The notes under the pieces are model-generated. The model made no database searches, was not told the DNA's origin, and saw nothing but the letters and a program-made list of their open reading frames with translations. Position numbers and translations under genes: made by a program. Positions 54,365-62,104 of a DNA stretch of 64,000 nucleotides are shown here, one piece after another (the stretch's first letter is position 1; each line of letters begins with the position of its first letter). The DNA lies in assembly GCF_024347455.1 (NCBI RefSeq), contig NZ_AP025484.1, positions 1,957,000 to 2,020,999 of the forward strand. Direction: 5' to 3'. The stretch is from Vibrio echinoideorum. GTDB taxonomy: Bacteria > Pseudomonadota > Gammaproteobacteria > Enterobacterales > Vibrionaceae.

Positions 54365-55741
54365 ATGTCGAGAAATATTCATCACAACAGTACGTTAACC
54401 AGTGAGCAGTGCCATTTAGCTCGATATGCGCGAGACGCTCGCTTTGATGGGATGTTTTTTACGGCAGTAAAAACCACCGGAATTTTTTGTCGTCCGATTT
54501 GCCCAGCAAGCCCGCCCAAAGAAGAAAATGTCGAGTATTTTTCTCATCAAGCTCAAGCCTTGAAGGCTGGGTATCGCCCATGCTTACGTTGCCGGCCAGA
54601 CAGCGCACCTTTTTCTCCAGCTTGGAAAGGTGTTGAAACGACTTTCTTGCGTGCTTTACAGTTGATTGATCATGGTGCGCTGAACTCAGGGTCAATCGTC
54701 GACCTTGCCACTCGATTAGGTATTTCCGATCGCTATTTACGAACCTTATTCGACAATTACATCGGCGTGTCGCCGAAGCAATATAGCCTTTATAGCCAAT
54801 TGATGTTTGCCAAGCAGTTGCTGCACACCAGTAGCATGAGCATTACCGATGTTGGCTTTGCGAGTGGTTTTAATAGCACGCGTCGTTTCAATGATGCCTT
54901 TCTAAAAGAGCTGCAGCTCTCGCCAAGCCAAATCCGACGAACAAAGCTAAGTGAAAACCTGAGCAATCATATTCAGCTAGTCTTTCACGGCCCATTAGAC
55001 TGGAACCATTTGCTGGGTTTCTATCGACGAAGAATGATTGAAGGTGTAGAGGACGTTGGCGAAGATTATTACAAACGCACAGTGAATGTTAATGGGGCAA
55101 AGGGTTGGTTCAAGGCTACTTTGGCCAAAGAGAACCGCTTAGATATTGAATTTGAGTTGGACGATATAAGCCAGTTAAGAAGCTTGATTACCAACATTCG
55201 ACGTATGTTCGACCTTGATGTCGATATTGCCAAGGTCGAGGCCTTCTTTACAACCATTGACCCCAACTTAGTGGTTAAGAGTGGCATCCGCATTCCTGGC
55301 GTGTGGAGTGCTTGGGAAGCCGGAGTAAGAGCGATTCTCGGACAGCAAGTCTCGGTAACCGCGGCCATTGGTCAGCTTAACTTGTTGGTCAAAGAGCTTT
55401 CTGATGCACATGAGAAGGTCTACTTCCCGACACCTAAACAGATAGCGGAGGCTGATGTCAGCTTCTTAAGAATGCCGGGAAGCCGCAAAGAGACCTTAAA
55501 GCGCTTTGCCGAATACATGGTCGACAATGAAGCCGAACATCCTTCTAAGTGGATTGAGCTAAAGGGCATTGGGCCTTGGACGATTCAATACGCGCTACTT
55601 CGCGGGTTAAGTGAACCTAATCATCTGTTGGTTGGCGACCTGGTGGTGAAGAAGTTCATTGAGCATCGCCCAGCCATCAATACAGAGAGTGTTTCGCCTT
55701 GGGGAAGTTACGCCACGTTCCATTGTTGGAATCAGTCTTAA
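54365..55741 (+). CDS. alkA: Ada zinc/AraC domains fused to AlkA 3-methyladenine glycosylase
   Basis: 458 aa. Domains in order: Ada-type zinc Cys domain (about 15-80; CRPIC and CLRC), which repairs phosphotriesters and switches on in Ada; AraC-type HTH (about 95-190; GISDRYLRTLFDNYIGVSPKQY); and an AlkA N-terminal domain then HhH glycosylase (about 285-455), with LKGIGPWTIQYALLRG and catalytic Asp in LLVGDLVVKK. It should excise 3-alkyl purines and regulate alkylation-response genes. ogt follows after 47 bases. Confidence 0.92.
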   Translation: MSRNIHHNSTLTSEQCHLARYARDARFDGMFFTAVKTTGIFCRPICPASPPKEENVEYFSHQAQALKAGYRPCLRCRPDSAPFSPAWKGVETTFLRALQLIDHGALNSGSIVDLATRLGISDRYLRTLFDNYIGVSPKQYSLYSQLMFAKQLLHTSSMSITDVGFASGFNSTRRFNDAFLKELQLSPSQIRRTKLSENLSNHIQLVFHGPLDWNHLLGFYRRRMIEGVEDVGEDYYKRTVNVNGAKGWFKATLAKENRLDIEFELDDISQLRSLITNIRRMFDLDVDIAKVEAFFTTIDPNLVVKSGIRIPGVWSAWEAGVRAILGQQVSVTAAIGQLNLLVKELSDAHEKVYFPTPKQIAEADVSFLRMPGSRKETLKRFAEYMVDNEAEHPSKWIELKGIGPWTIQYALLRGLSEPNHLLVGDLVVKKFIEHRPAINTESVSPWGSYATFHCWNQS

Positions 55742-55788
55742 TAGAAAGAGCACCCACAAACACATGCAGTAGCAGGCTAGGAGATATT

Positions 55789-56271
55789 ATGGCTAACCGA
55801 TTTACTTATTATGAGAGCCCATTGGGCACGGTGACTTTACAGGCGAACGATGAAGGGCTGCTCGGCCTTTGGTTTGAAACATACACCACCAAGCCAGAAC
55901 AGTTAGGCGTTCAAGATGCTAGCTTTCCGATCTTTGAATTGGTCGCCGACCAGCTCAACCGTTATTTTGCTGGTGAAGTTATCCAGTTTTCTGTGCCGAT
56001 CGCAGCTAAGGGCACTCCGTTTCAGCAATCGGTTTGGCAAGCGCTCATGACCATTCCTTATGGAGAAACATGGAGCTATGCACAATTGGCCGACGCGATT
56101 GGTAACCCCAAAGCGGTGCGAGCCGTGGGTTTAGCGAATGGAAAAAATCCGGTGTCAGTGATTGTGCCGTGTCACCGTGTGATTGGTAAAAATGGCAAGC
56201 TGACCGGGTATGCGGGTGGTGTAGAACGTAAACAGCGCTTATTGGTTATTGAGGGAAGAGAAGAAGATTAA
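55789..56271 (+). CDS. ogt: methylated-DNA-protein-cysteine methyltransferase
   Basis: 161 aa. It removes methyl from O6 of guanine by irreversible transfer to Cys in the PCHRV motif (VIVPCHRVIG, about residue 125). The helix-turn-helix that grips DNA is seen in YAQLADAIGNPKAVRAVG. ATG 55789 has GGAG 5 bases upstream; an extended frame to 55699 overlaps alkA and is rejected. It completes the alkylation repair pair with the Ada/AlkA fusion. Confidence 0.94.
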   Translation: MANRFTYYESPLGTVTLQANDEGLLGLWFETYTTKPEQLGVQDASFPIFELVADQLNRYFAGEVIQFSVPIAAKGTPFQQSVWQALMTIPYGETWSYAQLADAIGNPKAVRAVGLANGKNPVSVIVPCHRVIGKNGKLTGYAGGVERKQRLLVIEGREED

Positions 56272-56429
56272 AGAGTCTTTTTCGGAATGTTTGTTGAAAA
56301 TTGCGTATCAATTATTGGTGAACGTTAAGGGTTCTTAAAGTGTGACTTTGCAATAAAACTGCCGCTTTCTGGAAAATACTTATTTGGTTGCATATCCTTT
56401 AACCATGCTCTCTAGGCAAGGATGCCCAA

Positions 56430-56816
56430 ATGAATAGCCATCATTCACTTATACTCTGCTGCAGTAGCGCACTATTGCTGACGGGCTGTTTAACCGACAC
56501 CAGTCGACCCTTCGAAGTACCACAACTTGCTCTGTTCAAAGGTATGTATGAGAACGCAGATAATGACAGTTATCTACTTTTTGAATCCGGGCAAGTGACT
56601 TATCAAACAACGGATAATTCCGTTACTCGAACCTATCGTGTTGATGATGACTTGATCACCATTGAGTTCAATTCTGGAAGCAGTCGAACTGACTCTAGAC
56701 TAGTGATGCGCATTCAACAACAGGGCGAGATGCTAACTTGCAACCAATGCCCAGCGATACAATTGAGTAACGTCTGGACACTTATTGAGAAGCCTTTGAA
56801 AGACAGTTCGAATTAG
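56430..56816 (+). CDS. hypothetical lipoprotein
   Basis: 128 aa. The signal peptide ends in lipobox LTGC (Cys20). The mature part is small and beta-rich, with a CNQC pair late in the protein (about 110) that could form a disulfide. No family recognised. The last codons belong to an 18-bp direct repeat whose second copy ends nhaD, which converges on this gene. Confidence 0.75.
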   Translation: MNSHHSLILCCSSALLLTGCLTDTSRPFEVPQLALFKGMYENADNDSYLLFESGQVTYQTTDNSVTRTYRVDDDLITIEFNSGSSRTDSRLVMRIQQQGEMLTCNQCPAIQLSNVWTLIEKPLKDSSN

Positions 56817-56842
56817 AAAAGATCTCCGAATTAGAAAAGATC
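56809..56842. repeat. 18-bp-spaced direct repeat at the shared end of two convergent genes
   Basis: CGAATTAGAAAAGATC occurs at 56809 and 56827. The first copy holds the stop codon of the lipoprotein gene (TAG, plus strand), the second the nhaD stop (TAA, minus strand). Confidence 0.92.
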
Positions 56843-58270
56843 GCCATTCAGCCATAGGTGAGCGGCGATACTGACGGCATAGCCAATCATGATCACTGGC
56901 ATCCATTTTAAGTGTCCAAAGAAGGTGTATTTTCCATGCGCCGCCCCCATCAATGCCACACCTGCTGCACTGCCTATAGATAGCAAGCTACCACCGACGC
57001 CCGCGGTTAAGGTGATCAGTAGCCAGTTGCCCATCGACATTTGGGGTTCCATGGATAACACGGCAAACATCACCGGAATGTTATCGACAATAGCCGATAA
57101 GATCCCCACCATGACGTTGGCCCAAATTGGATCCCATTGGCTATACATCACGCCCGAGGCTAATTCCAAGTATCCAAGTAAACTCAAGCCACCGACACAC
57201 ATTACGACGCCGTAGAAGAACAGCAACGTGTCCCATTCGGCATGCGAAACTCTTCGAAATACATCGAATGGCACAACAGAACCGAGTCGTTTCAGGGCGC
57301 CTTCATCGTTATTGGCGATCGCCACCGCTTTTTTCTTCGCGAGTGAGTTGGGTAAAGTCTTACGTAAGTAATAACCAAAGAACTGCAGGTAGGCGAGTCC
57401 CATCATCATCCCCATCACAGGAGGGAAGTGGAGTACGGCATGGAAAGCAACCGCGGTCGCTATTGTCATGATGAACAAGAATACGATTCGTCTTGCACCA
57501 CGTTTCAATTCAACGTGTTGATGAACCGTGTCGGGCTGAGTCGTGGGTACAAAATAAGACATGATCAACGCAGGGACGAGGTAATTCATCACCGAAGGGA
57601 TAAACAAAGGAATGAACTCACTAAAACTCACATAACCAGCCTGCCATACCATTAGCGTTGTGATGTCGCCGAATGGACTGAACGCGCCGCCAGCATTGGC
57701 GGCTATCACGATATTCACACAAGCGAGATTAACGAATTTAGGGTTAGAGCCTGCAACCTTGAGAACAACGGCACACATCAATAGAGCTGTCGTGAGGTTG
57801 TCAGCAATAGGCGAGATAAAGAAGGCCAGAATACCGGTTATCCAGAACAGAGAGCGGAAATTGAAGCCTTTGCCTACCATCCACGCTTGCAGCGCATCAA
57901 ACAGTCTTCTCTCTTCCATGGCGCTAATGTATGTCATGGCGACGAGTAGAAAGAGTAATAGCTCGGCATATTCCAGCAGGTTGTGTTCGAGCGCTTGTTT
58001 CGCTACCTCAGTGAGGTTGTGTTCTTGGTAGGTAAAACCAATGATTATCCAGATCAGGCCCGCTGCAAGTAGAACTGGCTTGGATTTTCGGAGTTTTAGG
58101 TATTCTTCCATCATCACCACGATGTAGGCGACAACGAAAATGGTCAGCGATAGGTAGCCAGCAAATGAACTGGTTAGTTTGAGCGGCTCTCCCAACTGAG
58201 AAGTGGCAGCGCCTGCTACCGTAGAAAAAAACAAGAAAGAGAGAACAACTGAAAGCTGGATACCTAGCAT
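56831..58270 (-). CDS. nhaD: NhaD-type Na+/H+ antiporter
   Basis: 479 aa, with an N-terminal signal-like helix then about 12 membrane helices. Family motifs: SPIADNLTTALLMC (about residue 152), NIVIAANAGGAFSPFGDITTLMVW (about 186) and, near the end, VDNIPVMFAVLSM. NhaD expels Na+ or Li+ at alkaline pH in marine Vibrio. Single gene. The 284-base upstream gap (58271-58554) carries an 18-bp-period repeat array. Confidence 0.93.
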   Translation of the reverse strand: MLGIQLSVVLSFLFFSTVAGAATSQLGEPLKLTSSFAGYLSLTIFVVAYIVVMMEEYLKLRKSKPVLLAAGLIWIIIGFTYQEHNLTEVAKQALEHNLLEYAELLLFLLVAMTYISAMEERRLFDALQAWMVGKGFNFRSLFWITGILAFFISPIADNLTTALLMCAVVLKVAGSNPKFVNLACVNIVIAANAGGAFSPFGDITTLMVWQAGYVSFSEFIPLFIPSVMNYLVPALIMSYFVPTTQPDTVHQHVELKRGARRIVFLFIMTIATAVAFHAVLHFPPVMGMMMGLAYLQFFGYYLRKTLPNSLAKKKAVAIANNDEGALKRLGSVVPFDVFRRVSHAEWDTLLFFYGVVMCVGGLSLLGYLELASGVMYSQWDPIWANVMVGILSAIVDNIPVMFAVLSMEPQMSMGNWLLITLTAGVGGSLLSIGSAAGVALMGAAHGKYTFFGHLKWMPVIMIGYAVSIAAHLWLNGDLF

Positions 58271-58420
58271 GGATTACGCTCCGAAGTTAATAAGTTATTA
58301 ACACGGGTAAAAGCGTAGACCTAAATAACCATGTGCAGTGTGATAGATATCTTAATAATTCAATAGATTATATAGAAAACAGTAGATTGGGTGAAAACGT
58401 GAGGTCACAGTGAAAGCCGT

Positions 58421-58508
58421 CGATTATAGGAACACATCGTTTATAGGAAAACGGTCGATCATAGAGAAAATAGAGACTGTAGGTAAAATAGAGATTATAG
58501 GGAAAAAG
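58421..58508. repeat. five degenerate copies of an 18-bp-period repeat upstream of nhaD
   Basis: Copies begin at 58421, 58438, 58456, 58474 and 58492. The shared core is (C/A)GATTATAGGGAAAAT-like. The last four are spaced exactly 18 bases, the first 17. They lie 150-240 bases upstream of the nhaD start. Confidence 0.7.
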
Positions 58509-58536
58509 CCCTACCGGGTTTAGTACCGATAGAGCT
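58502..58536 (-). terminator. terminator of the small gene at 58555-58731
   Basis: On the minus strand AGCTCTATCGG pairs with CCGGTAGGGCT (with G-U pairs) across 8 bases, followed by TTTTT. It supports transcription of the small gene upstream. Confidence 0.8.
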
Positions 58537-58554
58537 TATTCGCCATTGCCAATA

Positions 58555-58731
58555 TTATGCAGCATTGAGATCAAACGTCAGTGTTTGTTCTGCGGCACAT
58601 ACTTCAACAGGCCAGCCGTAGGATTGATATTCCAGCGCAAGTTTGTCCGCGACTACGCGAGATACCGTTGCAGTGATCCACATGCCTTTGCCCATTACTT
58701 GATATTTAAGCGTTCTCATTTCCATCATCAT
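58555..58731 (-). CDS. small hypothetical protein
   Basis: About 58 aa. It has a strand-helix-strand pattern (RTLKYQVMGKGMWITATVS; VADKLALEYQSYGWPVEV; QTLTFDLNAA) and no known motif. AAGGAG lies upstream of a run of GTG/ATG codons, so the exact start (58719-58737) is open. A terminator follows 19 bases after the stop. Confidence 0.62.
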   Translation of the reverse strand: MMMEMRTLKYQVMGKGMWITATVSRVVADKLALEYQSYGWPVEVCAAEQTLTFDLNAA

Positions 58732-58944
58732 CACCACCGTTCTCCTTCGATATTGGCAGCGCGAAGTCTATAGCACCTCTAAGGGCTGAAATTTCGAATT
58801 AAGCTCAAATTCTTTATAAAATGGCTCATGGTTTAGCCATGGTTCAAAACTCAACCAACAATAGGTAAACGATTGCATTTTAGAAGCGTAACCACGATTT
58901 AAGCCGCTGTATTATAATCGAATTAAAATTGAACAAAAAAAGCA

Positions 58945-58962
58945 TGTAAGAGATCACTTACA
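58945..58962. promoter_or_regulatory. GacA/UvrY/VarA-type upstream activating box without a known CsrB RNA
   Basis: TGTAAGAGATCACTTACA matches the TGTAAG-N6-CTTACA box that VarA-type regulators bind at csrB-family genes. In the 487-base gap 58774-59260 I see this box, AT-rich sequence, a TATAAT at 58911-58916 on the minus strand and the yjiH leader, but no GGA-rich RNA. Confidence 0.85.
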
Positions 58963-59260
58963 TCATTATCAGAGATCAGACTAGGTAAAAACCTGTCATT
59001 TGAAACCTTACCTGTGTGGTGATTGTGTGCGTTTTTGGTTGCGCTGTTGAAGCGAATTTTGTTTAGTTTTGTATGTGAAATATTCAAATTATTTTAGCGT
59101 GTGCCTCTGCTTTTAAATCTAAATCACAGTTTTATATGTTGCTGTGGTTCTTTTGTTCAAACCGATACGCTATTTTATTTTGGTCATTAACCTATTTCTC
59201 ATTAGTTTGCACTATCTATACATGTTCTGTTCCACATAAACGAGATGTATAGAGGTCCTT

Positions 59261-59998
59261 ATGACTAATCCAACTAAAACCGATCGTAAAGTCACGATCG
59301 GCAGCTATATCGCACTCGCATTCGCGATTGTGTTCTTTTCAGGCTTAATGCAGTCCAATGAATGGTATGGAGTGCTCGATTTTACAACGCTCAACGGTTC
59401 ATTCGGTAAGGTCGCTTACGATGTCAGTGAAACGGCCGATGGTATCCAAGCGGCAACGACGTCATTGCGCGGTAAAGGCGGTAGTGGTGCTCGCGACGGT
59501 TTCATTTTTGCTTTGACACTTATTCCGACCGTGATGTTTGCACTGGGTATGATCAACGTACTTGAGCACTACGGTGCACTGGACGCGGCTCGTAAACTAC
59601 TGACACCTCTGCTTCGCCCTCTAATGGGTATTCCGGGTAACTCAGGCTTGGCACTGATTGCTTCTTTGCAAAGTACCGATGCGGGTGCAGCGATGACGAG
59701 GCAGCTGAAAGATGAAGGGCATTTGACTAAGCGCGAAACCGATGTCTTCACCATGTTCCAGTTTACGGCGGGCGCGGCGATCGTTAACTTTTTCTCTTCA
59801 GGTGCGGTTCTGTTCACTCTAACGGCGATGGATGGTTCTTTGGCGGTAACATCGTCAATTGGTTTGGCTGTGGCTGTGATGTTTATCTTCAAGTTTGTCG
59901 GTGCGAACCTGTTCCGTATTTACCTCAACATTACTGAAGGCAAAGAAGACAAACCAAAATCAGACAAAGAACAAAAACTGGCAGAGGAAGTAGCATAA
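59261..59998 (+). CDS. yjiH: YjiH-type nucleoside-recognition (Gate) membrane protein
   Basis: 245 aa with about five membrane helices. The Gate/nucleoside-recognition pattern shows PGNSGLALIASLQSTDAGAAM (about residue 127) and FTAGAAIVNFFSSGAVL. It corresponds to E. coli YjiH, which is encoded beside YjiG; together the halves resemble SpmA/SpmB. The substrate is unknown. Its stop overlaps the yjiG start (TAATG). The TGTAAG box about 300 bases upstream may control it. Confidence 0.88.
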   Translation: MTNPTKTDRKVTIGSYIALAFAIVFFSGLMQSNEWYGVLDFTTLNGSFGKVAYDVSETADGIQAATTSLRGKGGSGARDGFIFALTLIPTVMFALGMINVLEHYGALDAARKLLTPLLRPLMGIPGNSGLALIASLQSTDAGAAMTRQLKDEGHLTKRETDVFTMFQFTAGAAIVNFFSSGAVLFTLTAMDGSLAVTSSIGLAVAVMFIFKFVGANLFRIYLNITEGKEDKPKSDKEQKLAEEVA

Positions 59999-60475
59999 TG
60001 AGCGAAGTTAAAGCAAAGAAACCAATGGTTACTGATATTTTCGTTGAAGGTGCTAAGAAAGGCTGGGTTATTGCGACTACCTCTACGGTACCGAATGTTC
60101 TGATGGCGTTTGTGATTATCAAGGCATTGCAGATCACCGGTGCGCTGGATTTGATGGGCAGTGTTTTTGCTCCAATCATGGCGGTATTTGGTTTACCTGG
60201 CGAAGCGGCAGCGGTATTGATTGGTGCGTGGATGTCGATGGATGTCGATGGGTGGCGCAGTGGGTGTGGTTATCACGCTGTTTGACCAAGGCATTCTGAA
60301 CGGCAACCATATCGCTATCTTGGCGCCAGCTATCTACTTGATGGGCTCTCAGGTTCAATACATGGGTCGTATTATGGGACCAATTGGTACTGAAGGTCGT
60401 TATATCCCGGTGATGATCGCGATTTCGGTATTGAATGCCTTTGGTGCAATGTTCTTGATGAACATTATTTTGTAA
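59998..60475 (+). pseudogene. yjiG: yjiG-like gene broken by a 10-bp tandem duplication
   Basis: E. coli YjiG homologue, membrane partner of YjiH. The first frame gives TSTVPNVLMAFVIIKALQIT to GLPGEAAAVLIGAWMSM, then GATGTCGATG at 60231-60240 is repeated at 60241-60250. This shifts the frame and ends the protein at 60285 after 95 aa. Removing one copy restores ...WMSMGGAVGVVITLFDQG and a full 155-aa protein ending at 60475. No other lesion is visible, so the mutation is recent, reversible by slippage, or an assembly error. Confidence 0.85.
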
Positions 60476-60483
60476 CGTGACTT

Positions 60484-60534
60484 TTAACGGTTAGCTGCTA
60501 TTAACGGTTAGCTACTATTATCGGTTAGCTACTA
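60484..60534 (+). repeat. three imperfect copies of a 17-bp repeat after yjiG
   Basis: The unit AACGGTTAGCT(G/A)CTATT recurs at 60486 and 60503, with a degraded copy at 60520. It lies between yjiG and the csrB terminator. Confidence 0.8.
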
Positions 60535-60551
60535 ACAGCTTTTAGACGTTA

Positions 60552-60864
60552 CAAAAAAGAAAACCCCGTTTGGCTTTCACCAAACGGGGTCTATTCTTTT
60601 CGTAGCCATCCTGCTACTGCGCGTTACTTATCTTTCAATAGGTAACTGGTGCTCCCTGCATCGTTCCTTGACGTGGCTAAATCCTTTAACCTATCCAATT
60701 CATCGCCTTCCTAGCGGTGTCCTTGCTAACTCATCATCCTGACAAGCGACTCTATCCTAGAGCAAAACTTCCTTGCTGATAATTCATCCTAAGCCATCAA
60801 ATCTTCATCCTGAAGATACCTAATCCGTTAGGCTTTTTCCTGTTCCTGCCAACTCCCTGTCGAC
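60552..60864 (-). ncRNA. csrB: CsrB-family regulatory RNA that sequesters CsrA
   Basis: About 313 nt on the minus strand. The 5' end, GTCGACAGGGAGTTGG, closely resembles the 5' end of E. coli CsrB (GTCGACAGGGAG). About 16 GGA motifs, mostly AGGA or AGGGA and many in hairpin loops such as CTTCAGGATGAAG, lie along it. It ends in a strong terminator (ACCCCGTTTGG / CCAAACGGGGT, then TTTTCTTTTTT). Such RNAs bind several CsrA dimers and relieve CsrA repression. A promoter and a distal VarA-type box lie upstream. Vibrio usually carry several csrB copies; this is one. Confidence 0.92.
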
Positions 60865-60870
60865 ATGTGT

Positions 60871-60899
60871 ATTAAACACTGCAGAGGCTTTACTCACAA
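60871..60899 (-). promoter_or_regulatory. sigma-70 promoter of csrB
   Basis: On the minus strand TTGTGA (60899-60894), 17 bases, TTTAAT (60876-60871), with the RNA start about 7 bases on. Confidence 0.75.
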
Positions 60900-61024
60900 T
60901 CCACCTCAAGAAATAAATGTACTCACTAACCGAAAGAAATATGCGTGGATTCATACAAAACAAGGGGTTGGGTTTGTATTTTAGGAATTTTCTGCGAAGC
61001 TTGATTGTGATCTCTTACGTTCGG

Positions 61025-61042
61025 TGTGAGAGATCTCTTACA
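61025..61042. promoter_or_regulatory. GacA/UvrY/VarA box upstream of csrB
   Basis: TGTGAGAGATCTCTTACA is nearly the consensus TGTAAG-N6-CTTACA. It lies about 170 bases upstream of the predicted csrB start, as in E. coli. A second partial site, TGTGATCTCTTACG, lies nearby at 61006-61019. The 660-base gap 60476-61135 holds the csrB gene, its promoter and this box. Confidence 0.88.
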
Positions 61043-61135
61043 AGTGCTCGGGCGTGATTATCATTTTATCTTGGCGGTTAATGTCGAAAAGATAGAAAAG
61101 AACACTGAGTTAAGACAAAACAATAGGGAAATATG

Positions 61136-61522
61136 ATGGTTACAGCACTTTACGCAGCTCTGCTGACGGTAGTAATGATTTGGTTGGCGATTGAAGTTAT
61201 TAAGCAAAGACGAATCAATCTTGTTGCTCATGCCGATGGCGGTGTTGAGTCGTTACAGATAGCACGTTCGGCACAAAGTAACGCGATGGATTACATCCCA
61301 ATCACGGTGATTTTGATGGGGTTGCTAGAGATGAATGGGGCTGGTGTGTGGCTTATTCATGTCATTGGTGTGGCGTTTATTCTGGGACGAGTGATTCACG
61401 CTAAAGGGATCTTAGCGAAGAATTTCAAAGGCAGAAAAGTGGGTATGGTGTTAACGCTTATCTGCATGATCTCCTTGATTGTCCTAAACTTAGCTTACCT
61501 ACCTTTTGATAAAATGTTCTAG
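61136..61522 (+). CDS. MAPEG-family membrane protein
   Basis: 128 aa with four predicted membrane helices. The family pattern includes RINLVAHADGG and the RSAQSNAMDYIPI block, as in YecN-like bacterial MAPEG proteins. Some MAPEG proteins are glutathione transferases; activity here is unknown. I chose ATG 61136 for its spacing from AGGGAA, though ATG 61133 is possible. The next gene starts 9 bases later. Confidence 0.88.
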   Translation: MVTALYAALLTVVMIWLAIEVIKQRRINLVAHADGGVESLQIARSAQSNAMDYIPITVILMGLLEMNGAGVWLIHVIGVAFILGRVIHAKGILAKNFKGRKVGMVLTLICMISLIVLNLAYLPFDKMF

Positions 61523-61530
61523 GGAGCATT

Positions 61531-62061
61531 ATGGCATTGCGCCTTCCTCCTGCTTGGGCGATTGTCCTCGCAGGGCTAATACTCAACATCATGGCGATTG
61601 TCATGTCGAGCTTGGTGTTGGACAAAATTGAAGCGGAGAAATCGGAATACAACGATCGTAAATACGGCAATGTGTACTCTATACAACTGTCCTGGAATAC
61701 GATCGAAACCTTAGAGCGTAAGCGTGAAGCGATTCTGATTCACCTTGATAAGCTATCCTCAGAAATCGCTCAACCTGCCACTGTTCTTGATGAAGCGCTT
61801 CGCGGACAACTTCGAAGCTGGGTGAGTGACGAGGTGCCGGCCATCTCGTTGGCTAACTTACCTAAGCTTATGATGCTGATAAACAGTGCCCAAGAATCGC
61901 AACGAACCCGAATTGATGACTACTATTTGGATAATCTGACCTTGGTTGAGTTAATCCAAAGGCTTGATGAGAAAATGGCTTTCTATAAAAACATCGCCCT
62001 GTTTCTTCAGGTGTTTGGTTTAGCGCTTATCTTAGCTCGCGACCTAGCAAGAAGACCTTAG
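61531..62061 (+). CDS. hypothetical protein with terminal membrane helices
   Basis: 176 aa. The N-terminal helix (about 9-30) and C-terminal helix (about 150-168) flank a soluble helical part (about 35-145) likely to form a coiled coil (ETLERKREAILIHLDKLSSEI). The topology recalls small sensory or scaffold proteins. No known domain. Co-transcribed with the MAPEG gene. Confidence 0.75.
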   Translation: MALRLPPAWAIVLAGLILNIMAIVMSSLVLDKIEAEKSEYNDRKYGNVYSIQLSWNTIETLERKREAILIHLDKLSSEIAQPATVLDEALRGQLRSWVSDEVPAISLANLPKLMMLINSAQESQRTRIDDYYLDNLTLVELIQRLDEKMAFYKNIALFLQVFGLALILARDLARRP

Positions 62062-62104
62062 CTTATCTAGCACTGTCGCTGCCTGCCTCACTAAACCTGT
62101 ATAG

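Noticed and set aside
60601..60866. TCC-rich plus-strand sequence as a coding region or a plus-strand repeat
   Set aside because: It makes sense only on the minus strand as AGGA motifs of a CsrB RNA; no long frame exists.
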